Positions 22,076 through 34,443 of a stretch of DNA of 64,000 bases are shown piece after piece. Numbering within the stretch: position 1 is the first letter of the stretch; every line of letters starts with the position of its first letter. A model generated the notes under the pieces. It saw nothing but the letters and a program-made list of their open reading frames with translations. It made no database searches and was not told the origin of the DNA. The DNA comes from Sclerotinia nivalis (taxonomy: Eukaryota; Ascomycota; Leotiomycetes; Helotiales; Sclerotiniaceae). Both the position numbers and the translations under genes were made by a program. The stretch covers positions 1,922,001 through 1,986,000 of the forward strand of contig JAPEIS010000013.1 of the NCBI GenBank assembly GCA_029531795.1. The letters run 5' to 3'.

Positions 22076-25000
22076 ATGCTCGACGACGAGATTTCCGTCG
22101 GTCAAGCAATTACAAACGATGAAGAAGAAGATAGTTGGAATGTTTCTCCATTTGATCAATTAAATCGCTTAATTGACCAAATTGACCAAATTGACCAAGT
22201 TGACCAAAACAATCGAACGGGTCAAAATAGGCAATTAAACGTTACAGGATATAGTGGACAGATCAATCTGATGGTTATGATCAATGGGCATTGATTCAGA
22301 GTTATGATAGATTCTGGAGCAATTGGAAATTTTATTGTACAAGAAGCTACACAAGAAGCTGGTATAAGGTTCCAAACGAAGAAATACTTATATATATTGT
22401 AATTAGTAGATGAACAACTAATTGATGCTGAAAATGGGATGGTACGAATGGAGATTAAGCCAATCGAAATGCAGATAGATGAACATCACGAGTTCATATA
22501 GCTTGATGTAATTCCACTAGGGAATCACCAGGTCATATTGGGTATGCCATGGTTGATACGATACAATCCCAATATTAATTGGAATCGAGGAACTTTAACA
22601 CTCGACCAATGCAATTGCGATTATCGAAATATACACAAATCTGCAAGACTGAATACATGCTTTAAGAAATTGAAAACGAACAATCCCATCGATATAGAAT
22701 ACCAAATCCAGGATCCTTCACTGATAGATATACCAATGGAATACAGAAAATATGCAAAACTTTTCGAAGAATGAAAAGACCACAAAGCTTTACCAAAACA
22801 CAAATCGTGAGATCACGAAATAGTGCTAACGAAAGGAAAGATGCCTCCATTTGGGCCTATTTATCAAATGTCGGAAAGAGATTTGAAGACGCTCAAGAAA
22901 TACATTGACGATAGTTTAAAGAAAGGATGGATCAGAGAATCCATCTCACAAACAGCTAGTCTTGTATTATACATACCTAAAAAGGATGAAACCAAGAGGC
23001 TATGTGTAGATTACCGCAAGCTTAACGATATGATAATCAAGGATCGATATCTACTTCTATTAGCTACAGAATTGAGAGATCGATTGGGGAAAGCCAAGAT
23101 CTTCTCCAAGTTTGATTTACGAAATGGCTTCCATCTAATCAGAATGAAGAAAAATGAAGAATGGAAAACAGCATTCAAAACTCGATACGGATTATACGAG
23201 TATCAGATTATGCTATTTAGGTTAACCAATATATTAGCAACGTGTATACATTTGGTAAACAATATATTAAGAAAGTATCTCGATATTTATTGTATTTGTT
23301 ATTTGGACGATATATTGGTTTATTCAGAGATTCTAGAACAATATATTCAAGATGTCAGTAATATTTTAGTATACTTGGAAGAAGCAGATCTTCAATGCAA
23401 ACTCAGCAAATGTGTATTCTATATTACAGAGATGGAGTTTTTAGACTATACAATCTTTCCAGGAAGACTTAAGATGAGTTTAGACAAATTACAGATTATT
23501 CAAGAATGGAATCAGCCTACAAGTGTTAAAGAAGTACAATCCTTTTTAAAATTTGCCAACTTCTATTGTAGGTTCATTAAAGATTATTCGAAAATAGCAA
23601 CTCCGATGTCCGAAATAACCAAGAAGAATCAGGGAGAGTTCTAATGGACAGAAAAGGCATAGGAAACTTTTGAACTATTCAAACAAGTTTTTATAAAAGA
23701 ATCGATACTTTTATCGTTCGATCCGGAATTACCAATTGAAGTCGAGACCGATTCTTCGGACTATGCTCTGGGGGCAGTATTAAGCTAGCCAGAAGCGAAT
23801 AAGAAATAGTAATCAATAGCTTACTATTCCCGAAAGCTATCGTCAGTAGAATTGAATTATGAGATTTACGATAAGGAGCTGTTAGCTATAGTCGAAGTAT
23901 TTAAAAAATGAAGAGTCTATTTGGAAGGATCGAAATATACGGTGCAGGTATATATCGATTATAAGAATCTAGTTTACTTTACTATAACGAAGGAATTAAA
24001 TAGACGGCAGGTTAGATGGTCCGAAATTATAGTTGTCTACAATTTTCGTATTTTATATATCAAAGGAACAGAAAACGTTAGAGCCGACAATTTTAGCAGA
24101 AAACCGGAATATTTACAAAATAAGGTACACAAAACATATACGATTTTAAAAGAAAAAGATAGCATATTAATATATAACAAACTACAACTTGCTGTTTCCT
24201 TTAGAGTTGATTATAATACAATCAAGAAGTAGTTGAAAGCAAAATATGAACGAGATGTTATTGCAAAACGAATCCTCAAGAATACGGACAATTTGGAAAA
24301 GGGATTCAGCATCGACGAAGGATTCATATACTTTCACAACAAATTATATATACTTTCTAAACTAGCTGAAGGATATATTCGAAAACAACACAAGCTTTCA
24401 GTTCATAGACATCAAGGAATAATTAGAACTTTTGCCAGAATCAGGAAGGAAGTTTATTTTCCAAAAATGAGGATTACAATTGAGAAAGTAATTAGGAACT
24501 ACAATACCTGTATACAGAACAAAGCCGCTAAGTATGCTCCATATAATCAGCTCAAGACCCTTGAATTACCTACTCAACCTTGGAAATCCATTGCATGGGA
24601 TTTTGTAGTAAAACTATTTATATCCAAAGAACCAATCACACTAAAGGAATACGATTCCGTTCTAATAGTGATAAACAGATTAACGAAATTCGCCTATATA
24701 ATATTGTTCTGTGAAAAATGGACAATAGATAACCTAACTTATGTATTTCTATGAAACATAGTTAATATACATAATGTATTAGAGAAAATAATTTCAGATA
24801 GGGATAAACTTTTTACATCAAAATTCTGGATTACTCTTATAGTATTGTTTGAAGTCAAATGTAAACTATCTATTGTGTTTCACCTTTAAACAGATGACCA
24901 AACAGAATGTCTAAATCAGACAATGGAAGTTTATCTATATTGCTATATCAATTATAAACAAGACAACTGGGTTGAACTACTACCCTTAACTCAATTCGTA

Positions 25001-25629
25001 TACAATATATCGGAAACAGAAACAACAAAGGTAATACTAGTATACACTAACTATAGATATACTTTATTAGTCTATTGTTCATCACTCTTACAAATAATGA
25101 ATACCGACGAAGCTATAAAAGATATATCGGAAATCAAGGAACTATACAAACAGCTCTCATTGGATCTGCAATTCATAGTCTTGAGAACAACTGTATATTA
25201 CAACAAATCACGAAGTATAGAACCTACTCTTAAAAAGAAAGATAAAGTTTATTTAATTCGAAGAAACATTCAAATACAACAACCAAACGATAAACTAGAC
25301 CATAAAAAACTAGAACCATTCGAAATCGAAGAAATAATAGAACCTATTAATTTCAGATTGAAGTTACCAAATACCATGAATATCCATTTAGTATTCTATA
25401 TATCCTTACTCGAACTAGCACTACCAAAAGCGCCGAACGCATCAGAAACCATAATCGAATCTATCAATCCAAACGCCAAATACAATATCGAAACAATACT
25501 AGATTGCAAGTACATCAGAAACACAATAAAGTATTTAATCAAATGATTCGATTACCTATATTCAAAAAACACTTGGGAACCCAAAAAGAATCTCAATTGC
25601 TTTGAAAAGCTGCAGGCGTTCTATTAGCG
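22076..25629 (+). pseudogene. Pol of the 6.5-kb Gypsy: protease, RT, RNase H, integrase, chromodomain
   Basis: Same frame as gag. The protease has VMIDSGAIGNF (about 22300) and ends ILGMPWLIRYNP (about 22540). RT is at 22823-23644, with IPKKDETKRLCVDYRKLND, FDLRNGFHLI and an intact CYLDDILVYS. RNase H is at about 23700-24130 (VETDSSDYALGAVL, then YIDYKNLVYFTITKE). Integrase is at 24233-25200, with a zinc finger (HRHQG ... CIQ), the first Asp in IAWDFVVKL, the second in ISDRDKLF (about 24797) and the Glu after TDDQTE (about 24895). The chromodomain is near 25490-25629 (YNIETILDCKYIRN, NTWEPKKNL). About twenty in-frame stops, all reachable by C to T or G to A, silence it. Confidence 0.88.
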
Positions 25630-26108
25630 ATATCCGAATCTACCCAAAAAGGATCAAAGGGATTCGAGAAAGACGAAAAATCGAAATCTTCCAAAAGATC
25701 GAACGAAGCATTGTTAGGGTCGGGAGCATTCTCGTTTGTTCTCTTTTTCTCCATTTGTTCTTTTGCCAATTGTTTTTTCTCTTTCAAAGTATCCAATTCA
25801 TCCAAATATTTAAGACTACAATCGGCCATCCGCTTTCTACAATCACATAGGAATTTCTTTTGTTTACATAAATACAAAATTTTAGCAAACGCTTTTTTCT
25901 CTTCACGATCTAATTTCTCTTCTTGTTTATCCAGAGAAACCCAATCCGAAACACAAAACACTTCCCGATCCCAATCTTCTTCCAGAAGAAATTCGGCATC
26001 ACAGGAAATTCGAGCCAGAACACATTCGGAACAACGAAAACACTGAGGATTATTAACATCTTTCACACAACAAAGTTTTTCATTGCAACAATAAAAACAG
26101 GGAGACAT
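25593..26108 (-). CDS. Antisense Cys-rich ORF inside the Gypsy element, unbroken
   Basis: A 171-residue frame on -, opposite to gag-pol. Its end overlaps the pol end by about 37 bp, and its start lies 182 bp from the 3' LTR. Unlike every other frame of the element it has no stop. The first 37 residues are Cys-rich (CFYCCNEKLCC, then QCFRCSECVLARISCD, spacing C-x2-C-x2-C-x6-C), a plausible zinc-binding head. Then comes an acidic, Lys/Glu-rich, probably coiled segment (residues 60-125: DKQEEKLDREEKKAFAKIL; LKEKKQLAKEQMEKKRT) and a Phe/Asp-rich tail. I do not recognise the family. Antisense accessory ORFs near the 3' end are known in some LTR elements; a DNA- or RNA-binding regulator would be a guess. 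Not signal-bearing. Confidence 0.55.
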   Translation of the reverse strand: MSPCFYCCNEKLCCVKDVNNPQCFRCSECVLARISCDAEFLLEEDWDREVFCVSDWVSLDKQEEKLDREEKKAFAKILYLCKQKKFLCDCRKRMADCSLKYLDELDTLKEKKQLAKEQMEKKRTNENAPDPNNASFDLLEDFDFSSFSNPFDPFWVDSDIANRTPAAFQSN

Positions 26109-26290
26109 TTCAACTCCACAATTATTGATAGATTAAACCAGAAGAATCTATTTAGAACGTTTTCGAGCAGAAGATAAGGATTTCTTAATTTTGGAGGAAA
26201 ACATAATAAGAAAAGAGAGTTTTGCACTTTCTTCAGAATATAGCCCCACCTTATAAGCTTGAGACAAGCTTTAGCCTAAATAGAGGATAG

Positions 26291-26700
26291 TGTTACGATC
26301 ACGGATCTTACAGTAACCGATCGTATGAATACACGTTATAATTTGATCGAATTAGTATGAGATTAAGGTGATCGTAGGAACAAACGAGCACAGACCATAT
26401 TAGATCATGTGATGGAGCATTGGAGCTTCGAAGGCTCCCGACGCTTCTGGAGCATTGGAGCTTCGAGGGCTCCTAGAGCTCCCAAGTACGAAGGTCTATA
26501 TAAGCAGGATGGATTCCTTTATTTGTAGAGCTTCGTGCTCAAGAACAATCATTAATTTAAATACTATAGTTACTATACAATACAATCGTCATATCTTCAT
26601 TCTCATCAAGCCCCTGTTTGATCTTTAGTAGAAATCACCACAGCCTTTCTATAAGTCCCTTGATCACTTCTTAGTGATAAAGGATTGTAGCGGCGTAACA
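26291..26700 (+). repeat. 3' LTR of the 6.5-kb Gypsy (410 bp)
   Basis: Same ends as the 5' LTR. It is 35 bp longer because the segment starting ggagcattggagcttcga occurs twice in tandem near 26413-26475. 410 minus 375 is exactly 35. Confidence 0.92.
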
Positions 26701-26705
26701 GTTAC

Positions 26706-26730
26706 CTGCCTCTTTTTTGGTACGGTATCT
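26706..26730 (-). repeat. Remaining 25 bp of repeat C copy 4
   Basis: Reads on - AGATACCGTACC and onward; it completes the copy that stops at 20178. The sequence 26731-26879 beyond it is AT-rich and unclassified. Confidence 0.75.
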
Positions 26731-26879
26731 AGACCGGAGCTGAAGCAATATACGCCCCTGTATACCTTTCTTATTCAAAGGTTTTCTGAAGTTATATATA
26801 TATTGTTTTCTTACTAAATGAATTAGAAGCCTTTTTGTAAAATAATATTTCCTTAGCTCCTAATCTAGTATACTATTTT

Positions 26880-27412
26880 TATTATAGAGGCAGCAGATAG
26901 AATAACAGAAATCACTTTTATTAATAAGACGTAGCTCGAAGAGCTACATTTCTATAGAAGGAATGTTTCCTTAAATACAATTGTGTACGTTAGGGCTCCG
27001 AGCCTTAGCGCTTTTATAGGGTACAATCATCAAGCGTGCTCTGCTCGATGCCGGATCGGGTAGGTGGAATTTACTAAAGGAATCGATCTAATGATCTAAT
27101 TTTGATCCTATAATAGTATCCCTCTTTTTAAAGCCGAACTTTATTGAAATAGTTATGGGGGCTAAGTTTATCAGGATATCTTCGATAGTAATTCTGGATC
27201 AGCTTTCGAATGTTGTTTAGATAATCAATAGGCTTTTCAATTGGTTCGTTGTAGTCGATCCATCGGACGGTATATTTCAAATAAAGGTCATCGTGATTGC
27301 AACATTCCCAACAGGAATTCAGAATTTCCTTTACTTCGAATTGTTCGATTTCTTCGATTTTAATAGAAGAAGAGGGTGGATTGTATTAATTAGGGATAGG
27401 GTCTTTTTGTTC
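26880..27412 (-). mobile_element. 3'-end fragment of a Gypsy B-type element (LTR and chromodomain end)
   Basis: 26880-27115 is a 236-bp LTR of the B type (on - it starts TATTATAGGATC and ends CTATAATA), with the ggctccgagcc hairpin. Next to it are the purine tract and the homologue of the B-element pol end (compare 32713-33000), down to about 27412 where similarity stops abruptly. The rest of the element is missing. RIP-damaged. Confidence 0.75.
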
Positions 27413-29759
27413 CTTAACTAAAAATAGAATCGTTGATATGATAATTAGCTTTGAATTATGACATATCGAATAATTGGAAATATAATAATTTGAAGAGAAT
27501 ATTAAATTCATTTCTGTTCAATTGATAATAAGATTGTAATGTTGCAATTATAGTAAACCAAAGATTAATAATATTTTTAATGAAAGTTGGATAATGTAAA
27601 AAGATCAATATTTATAATAATCCTTTATAATGATTTCCATTATAAAATATTCTATAATTCTATTAACAACCTTTTCATTAGTAAATCAAAGTTTGTAAGG
27701 AAAAGATAAGAATTATATTTCAATATTATATTTGAGAATAAAAAAACAATCAATGAAAACTTTCCCAGAGTATCTATTATTAATAAGACTTGTAACAGTA
27801 AAAGAGTTTTCATATACAAAGAATATAATAGTTTTAACAAATAAAGATTTGTTATTCATAGAATTAAATTATAATAGTTTATATCTATTCATTCCTCGAT
27901 TTACCTTCTTATCTTTAGTATTCCTCTATAAACGATTTTTCGTAAAGATTAATCTTTTCCTTGTTCAGGATTTTCCTTGATTAAACCAAATATAAAGATA
28001 ATCTCTTTTAATTCGATATAGCCTTATTATTATACCTGATTTAGATATTATTGATTTTGTATTCAATTACCAATATATCCTTTTCGAAATCTATTACAAT
28101 TATTATTAAACCTATTAGCACCTCGAAAAGCCGGGACAATAATATATTGAATAGAAACCAGATTAATTGAAACAGCAGTATTATAATTGGAAAAAATATT
28201 AACAAAAATCTATTTGCTAGAAAGAAAATTATTATTGATATTATAAATAGTATAACAATCAATCTGAAAATAACCAATTCTATTATAACAATTATAAGAA
28301 ATTACAAAATTAAATTTCTTTTTCTTATTTTGCTAATTCTTTTATTATTATCCCTTCTGCTTTATTATATCAAAATCTATAAAATCCTTACTATTAGTAG
28401 CAAATATATTATTAGAATTTTTGTTATAATATTCAGCGTTATAAAGATTCTGATTTCAAATAGAAAATTTCTTTTACCAATCATCAATATTGTCGGCAAC
28501 ATAAGGGTTCGAATTATCAATGATCAAAATTCAGAAAGGGGTAATAACCTTTTACTTTATTATATTAACAATCTCACAATCAAATTTGTAACAAAAATTA
28601 ACCAAATGAAACAATATAAAGAAAAAAACCGAAAAGGATTTCTTTGAATCTATAGAAAACTTATTGAATTTGAATGAAACTTCTCTTTCAATATTCATAG
28701 AGATATATAATTTGTTCAATTTGGCCAAAAACGAAACAGTAGAATCGAAACAAATAAAATCGTTAACAAATCTAATGATATCTATAATACATTTTTGTCA
28801 CACTTGACTATCAAAAAGATTAATAGTATAACTAATCTTCTTTTGTTCGAAAACAAAGAATTATGAATCGATTATTTAGCAAAATTGCAAATCCAACTTT
28901 CAGAATTGATAATTCTTTTGGCAAACAAGAATATTAGATCTTTTGCTTTTAAAAATAAACAGATCTTTTTGAATTTGATAAAAAATGATCGGTTTCTGAT
29001 CAATAACAGCATTATCGATATCCAATTAAATTTGTTTGTCGACCAAAATACGAAGAAGCCCAACATTTTCCATTTTGAATTCCTCGATTTTATTTATTTG
29101 AATAATGATATAGATAATTTGAATAATAAAGTGATCTTCGATAACAAAGAAAATATAATTCAAATAAATAATCTATTCATCAAAACCAATAACAAAGTTT
29201 AACATTATTAGAGTATCTAATTCTACTAGGATTTGTATAATAGTAAATCATTGATTGAAGACTCGTTGAATTCCGGTACGAACTCCCTCGATAAAAATAA
29301 AAGTCGCACCACTAGCAAATATAGAACCAGAAACTATTATAAAAAGAATTATAATTGTACATACAAAATACAATCATATAGAAGCAATCAAAAACAAACA
29401 CAAAAACCTACAAATAAATATAATCGCACAAAAGCAATCAGAGATCGAAAACTATACAAAAGCGAATAAAAAAACTGTACAAAAGTAGATAAGAAACACA
29501 ACTATACAAAAACAAGCGAATTACAATAGTACAAAAACAATCGAAATAAATACAAAAGCTTACAAATGATTTAACAAAACCAAATCACTTCGTAAAATAA
29601 TCAAACCTTTGAAAAAATAATACAAATTATCACAATAAGAGAAAAAGTATATATAAGATTGATTTATAATTATACTACAAAAAAAAAAAGAAAATCAAAA
29701 AGGTGACCTGACTATATAGAAGTGAATATATGCATATGTGCCTAAAGCACACATGATCA
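27413..29759. other. AT-rich, heavily mutated DNA of unknown origin
   Basis: A 2.3-kb stretch of very AT-rich sequence. The longest open frames (28330-28647 + and 28885-29202 +, both 105 residues) are Ile/Asn/Lys-rich as base composition alone would make them, and show no domain. Probably decayed retroelement, but I cannot name it. A short palindrome, catatgtgc/gcacacatg, is at 29733-29755. Confidence 0.4.
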
Positions 29760-30183
29760 CATACAGATGAAGGGAGATGAACCCGTAACACATAATGACC
29801 CCTATCTGAAGTATACTGTCCAATGGGTAGGTTATAATACATCTACCGAAGAGCCTACGGAGTATTTGGAGAATGCTCAAGAATTGATCCGTAATTACCA
29901 TCATCGTTATCCGGATAAATCTGGTCCTTCTAATTGTCTCAACAGAATTCGATCTTAAGAAAGGGGGTACTGTTATAGGGTCCCTGTATATAATATACAA
30001 AGACCGTTCGGATTCTGATCTATAGGAGTCGGACCTCGGATAAGTGTAGGCTAGCTCTAGTCGGGGCTAACGCTACATATAAATGTATTTAAGGAACTAT
30101 TCCTTCTATAGAAACATAGCTTTTCGAGCTACATCTTATTAATAAAAGTGATTCCTGTTATTCTATCTATTGCCTCTGTAATA
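29760..30183 (+). mobile_element. 3'-end fragment of a Gypsy A element (chromodomain end and LTR)
   Basis: 29767-29958 opens as the C-terminal end of the Gypsy A pol ([19 protein letters not shown], then NYHHRYPDK). After the purine tract aaagggggtac comes an LTR of exactly 213 bp (29971-30183) starting TGTTATAGGG. It faces away from the B fragment at 26880-27412. The rest of the element is missing. Confidence 0.8.
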
Positions 30184-31599
30184 TAAGTATATAATTAATT
30201 ACAATAATAGAAAAGTTTTACTAGATAGGAAGATAATCAGTAAGGAATATTTCTTTTCTAAAGGAATCGATTTATTATATACTGAATACATCCAAAAGAA
30301 GAAAACTTGCAATATATTATTAGAAGTATTTCATTCTGCTATAAATCGAATATTGTGGTTATATTGTGAATGGGAAACGGCTCTAGTAGGTTCTTTAGAA
30401 GAAATAACAATTCGAAGAAGTTTAAATAATCGTCAACTTAATTTTATTCGAAGAATGAAAGTTTTTCTTTGCAAATAAAAGAAATATAGTTTAAAGTGAG
30501 AATCTTGAGATACGAAAAAAGCTATATTAATATTGAATATATAGATAAAAAAAGAAATGAAGTTACTCGAGATTGGTATAAATTTGTTTCGATATTTCAT
30601 TGGTATATTTATAATATTTATAAATGTTTTTGATTAATTTTTTATTAGCTAGAACAAAATTCTATGGATAAATTAATAAGTAAAATCAAATTGGAAGATA
30701 TCTTTAATGAGGAGGATAATTCTGATACTGCTTCTGTTCGATCCAAATTGTCGAAATCCTTTTGTGCTCCGGCAAAACGAGTAAACTATAAGAGTATTAA
30801 AAACAAAACAAAGGGTATATAGAATATTGATGATCGTATAATGAAAGAAAAATGAATAGCTTTATTTTCTATTTTTAAAACAAAGAAGATTGAAAAAGTT
30901 TGCAAATTGGTTCTTGCAAAAAGAAAGATATCGGAATTTGTTGAACCTCTCGATGATGATGATAAGAACATTGAATCGACTAACAACAGAAAACCCTTGG
31001 TTTTTAAAAAATTCAGAAAGGAGAAGATTAAAATTTCTATTATAATCAATATACTTTCTTTATCTTTAAAAATCTTTAATATATTGAATACTATTCCGGA
31101 ACTAAATATAGTATTTTCGGTAAAGTATCAAAAAACATCTGTTTCTTTGACGAAATTAAATGTACCAATAATAAACAAGAAAATAATTGGAGATAAAGAT
31201 TTGTTAAATTTTTCCAGCTCTGATATTGTAAATAATATCTCAGATGAGTATGATTTATATGAAAAAGCTTTTGTTTCCAAACAATAAATATAATGAATCT
31301 TTATTAATCGATAATTAATCGTTAACGAATTTATTGGATCAAGATTTCGAATTATAAATAATTTTCTTTCTGATATATAAATATTATAGGTTATACATTG
31401 TAATTTTATTGTTGAGGAATGTATCAGATATATGTTTCATCAATCGGCTGAGTTAGATATTGATGAAAATTCTGATAATATTGGGGAGGATGGTTTATTG
31501 AAGATAGAGGTAAAGAAGTAGAAAAAGTATGAATATTATATAGCAAAGGAAAATTAATATATTAAAAAGATTTTCAAAACAATAAATAAAATGAATAAG
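30184..31599. other. AT-rich DNA without a recognised gene
   Basis: A 1.4-kb stretch. The longest frame, 30907-31287 on +, encodes 126 residues (Lys/Asp/Ile-rich, starting VLAKRKISEFVEPL). It has no domain I recognise and is probably part of a decayed retroelement gag. Nothing else stands out. Confidence 0.35.
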
Positions 31600-32475
31600 T
31601 ATTTTTAAATATCGATATTTCAATAGAACGAATATGATTTTCTTTAATCTTTTTTGATTTTGCAATGTATTTCAATTGTATTACTTTTTAGTTCTTTGTC
31701 TTTATTGTATTGATGATATATTTTCCTTTTTATAGTTTTCCAATTGTCTTTTGATATACATTAAATTTTGTAAAGCTTTTCAAATATCTTCTATTGATTG
31801 ATAGCTTTTCTATTGTACTAAATATTGTATTCTTTGATTTTTTTTTTTATATACTAATATTTTTTCAATTTCATATTCTATATATCTATCAATTTCTTTA
31901 GGAGATAAAGAATCAGTAATACTATTATATTGATATTATAATTCTAGTAAAGAAATATAAAAGATATTATATATTTTGTATGATAATGGAAATGCTAGTT
32001 TATATACTTGTTTATTATTTATAATATTGGTAATAATAAAGGGGTTTATAAAATAATCGAAAAATTTCTTTTTGGGTTATAATTGTTTAATGTTTTTAGT
32101 ATTGAATATAACTTTATTGCCGATATAAAATTGTTAGGATAAATCTTTCTTATTATTCTTTGATTTCCTTTTTGTAGACTTTTCCCAAATCTTTATTAAT
32201 TTAGCTTTTTTTTGATTCAACGATTTAATATATTCTTTTGTAATTGGTATCTTTCCTTCAATATCAATGTCTTTATCGATATAATTGAAAATAAATAGAT
32301 ATTTATATATTACTTTGAAAAATATTTTTTCAATTGTATTATATATGAATTCTGTTAGAAATAATAACGCAATTCAATCATTCTATTTTCAATTTATATA
32401 ACAAGTAATATAATGAATTAGATTTTGATTTTGATATTCTATTTGATTATCGATTTGCGAATGAAATACAATAGA

Positions 32476-32712
32476 TATCATGGAGGCAGTAGATAGGATA
32501 ACAGAAATTACTTTTATTGATAAGATATAGCTCGAAGAGCTATATTTCTATAGAAAGAACGTTTCCTTTAAATATATTTGTGTGTGTTAGGGCTCCGAGC
32601 CTTAGTGTTTTTATAGGGTATGATTACCAAGCATGTCCCGCTCGATACTGGATTGGACAGGTGGAGTTTATTAAAGGGGCCGGTTCAATGGCCCGGTTCT
32701 GATCCTGTAACA
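32476..32712 (-). repeat. 3' LTR of Gypsy B (237 bp)
   Basis: On - it starts TGTTACAGGATC and ends CTCCATGATA. It contains the ggctccgagcc palindrome and the shared stem near the end. Confidence 0.9.
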
Positions 32713-34443
32713 GTATCCTCTTTCTTAAGGTCGAACTCTGTTGAAGCAGTTATAAAGGCTAGGTTTATCTGAATACCTTCGATAATAATTCTGGATCAGT
32801 TTTCGAGTATTGTTTAGGTAATCAGTAGGCTTTTTGGTTGATTCGTCGTAATCGATCTATCAAACAGTATATTTTAGATGGGGGCCATTGCAACTATGGC
32901 GTTTTTAGCGGGAATTCAGAATTTCCTTTACCTCGAATTGTTCGATTTCTTCGATTTCAATGGAAGAAAGAAACGGATTGTATTGATTAAGGATAGAATC
33001 GTTATAAACAGGATATAGTAAGTTTATATAGAATATAGGGTGATTTCTCATCGAGGTAGGTAATTCGAGTTTGTAAGTGTATACGTTTATAATTTGTAAA
33101 ATCTGAAATAAATTTAAATTCTTTCAATCTAGTTTCTTTTGGGGTTTTAGGATCTTGATGTTTTTGATATTTAATTAAACTAGATTATCAAGATTGTAAC
33201 AACGGGTAGGAGTATAGTAAGTATCGGTATTCTTTGTATAACGAGTTTGGTTAATGGTTAATTCGGTTTTCAGATATTCAACGATCAAGGATATTTTCTT
33301 GACAAACTTTTCGGTATCCTGGATATCAGGGTAGTTAGTAACGATGGATGGTTCAAATTCCATATACAAATGATAATTGTAATTCGCAAAGAATGGGGTT
33401 AAATGGGAACTTTCAGATCAGGTAGAATTGATTGAAAATTCAGCAATCGACAATTACTCGGATCAATCGTTTTGCAGGTACGAGATATATGATTGGAGAT
33501 ACTGTTCGAGTATAATGTTTGCTTTTTCAGTTTGCTTATCGGTTTCTGGGTGGTAGGTTGTCGATAGTTTCGATATTGTATTTAGGTGTTTATAGATGTA
33601 TTTCCAGAAATCAGATATAAATTGAGCGTTATGATTGGATATAATTGTCGACGGTAGGTTGTACAGCTTTTAGATATGCTTCAGGAATAAGCGGGTTACT
33701 TTTTCGGAATTATAAGTATTGTAATAAAGCAGGAAATGTTTCATTTTAGTTAATCGATCGATTATTATGAATATTGTATTATAATCAAAACTTTTCGGGA
33801 GGTGTATTATGAAATCGATCGATATATCTTTTTACGTTTGTTAAAGGATTGAAAATGGGCGAAGGATATTTTCTTATTCTTTATAATTCGGTGTTGTTCG
33901 ATGGTAATTATAATAATTATGTATTCAATAATTGATATAATTATAATATCCAGGCTAATAGTAGTTTCGGGATAGAAATTCGAAAATATGAGTACGGTGC
34001 GGGTGATTTGTAGCAAAGGAATTGTAAATTAAGCAAAACAATTTAGCTTTCAGATTATCATAATTAGAAACAAAAAGCTTCTCGTGATAATATAGTAGAT
34101 CATTATTCTTAATATATTCGGATAGGATAATACAAGAATGCTTAAATGTTTTCTTTATCAAGGTTTTCAGAATAGATGCAAGTATAGGATCGGATATATA
34201 TACTTCAATAAATAGAGTTTTCAGTTTCTTTGATAATTCGAATAACAAATCGGGGATTACAATAGGTATCAGAAATTGATTAGACGGAGCAATAGAAGCG
34301 GGTAGTAATTCAGGGATCGGTAAAGCTTTGGAGATAAGTAGAGTGTTAGAAATGGACGGGGAGCCAGGAATGAATAAGATAAATCTGGAGATTGGGCGAA
34401 TTGAATCAGATTCTTTCGATGATCGATAAAATTGATTACAAAT

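Larger units (their letters stand above)
20179..26700 (+). mobile_element. Nearly complete Ty3/Gypsy element with chromodomain and antisense ORF, 6.5 kb
   Basis: LTRs at 20179-20553 and 26291-26700 both start TGTTACGATCACGG and end GTAACA. The 5-bp duplication gttac flanks the element (20174-20178 and 26701-26705), inside a copy of repeat C. Gag, protease, RT, RNase H, integrase and chromodomain all read in one + frame from 20591 to 25629, interrupted by stop codons but, as far as I can follow, by no frameshift. The LTRs differ by a few transitions and one 35-bp duplication. This is the youngest large element here. Between pol and the 3' LTR is an intact ORF on -. The element inserted just beyond the thioesterase gene. 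Confidence 0.93.

Noticed and set aside
22165..22205. CRISPR-like short repeats
   Set aside because: They are 9-bp tandem units without spacers inside a retroelement, and the organism is a fungus.
28330..28647. Membrane-protein-like 105-residue ORF
   Set aside because: Leu/Ile-rich runs are what AT-saturated DNA encodes; no start context, conservation or domain.
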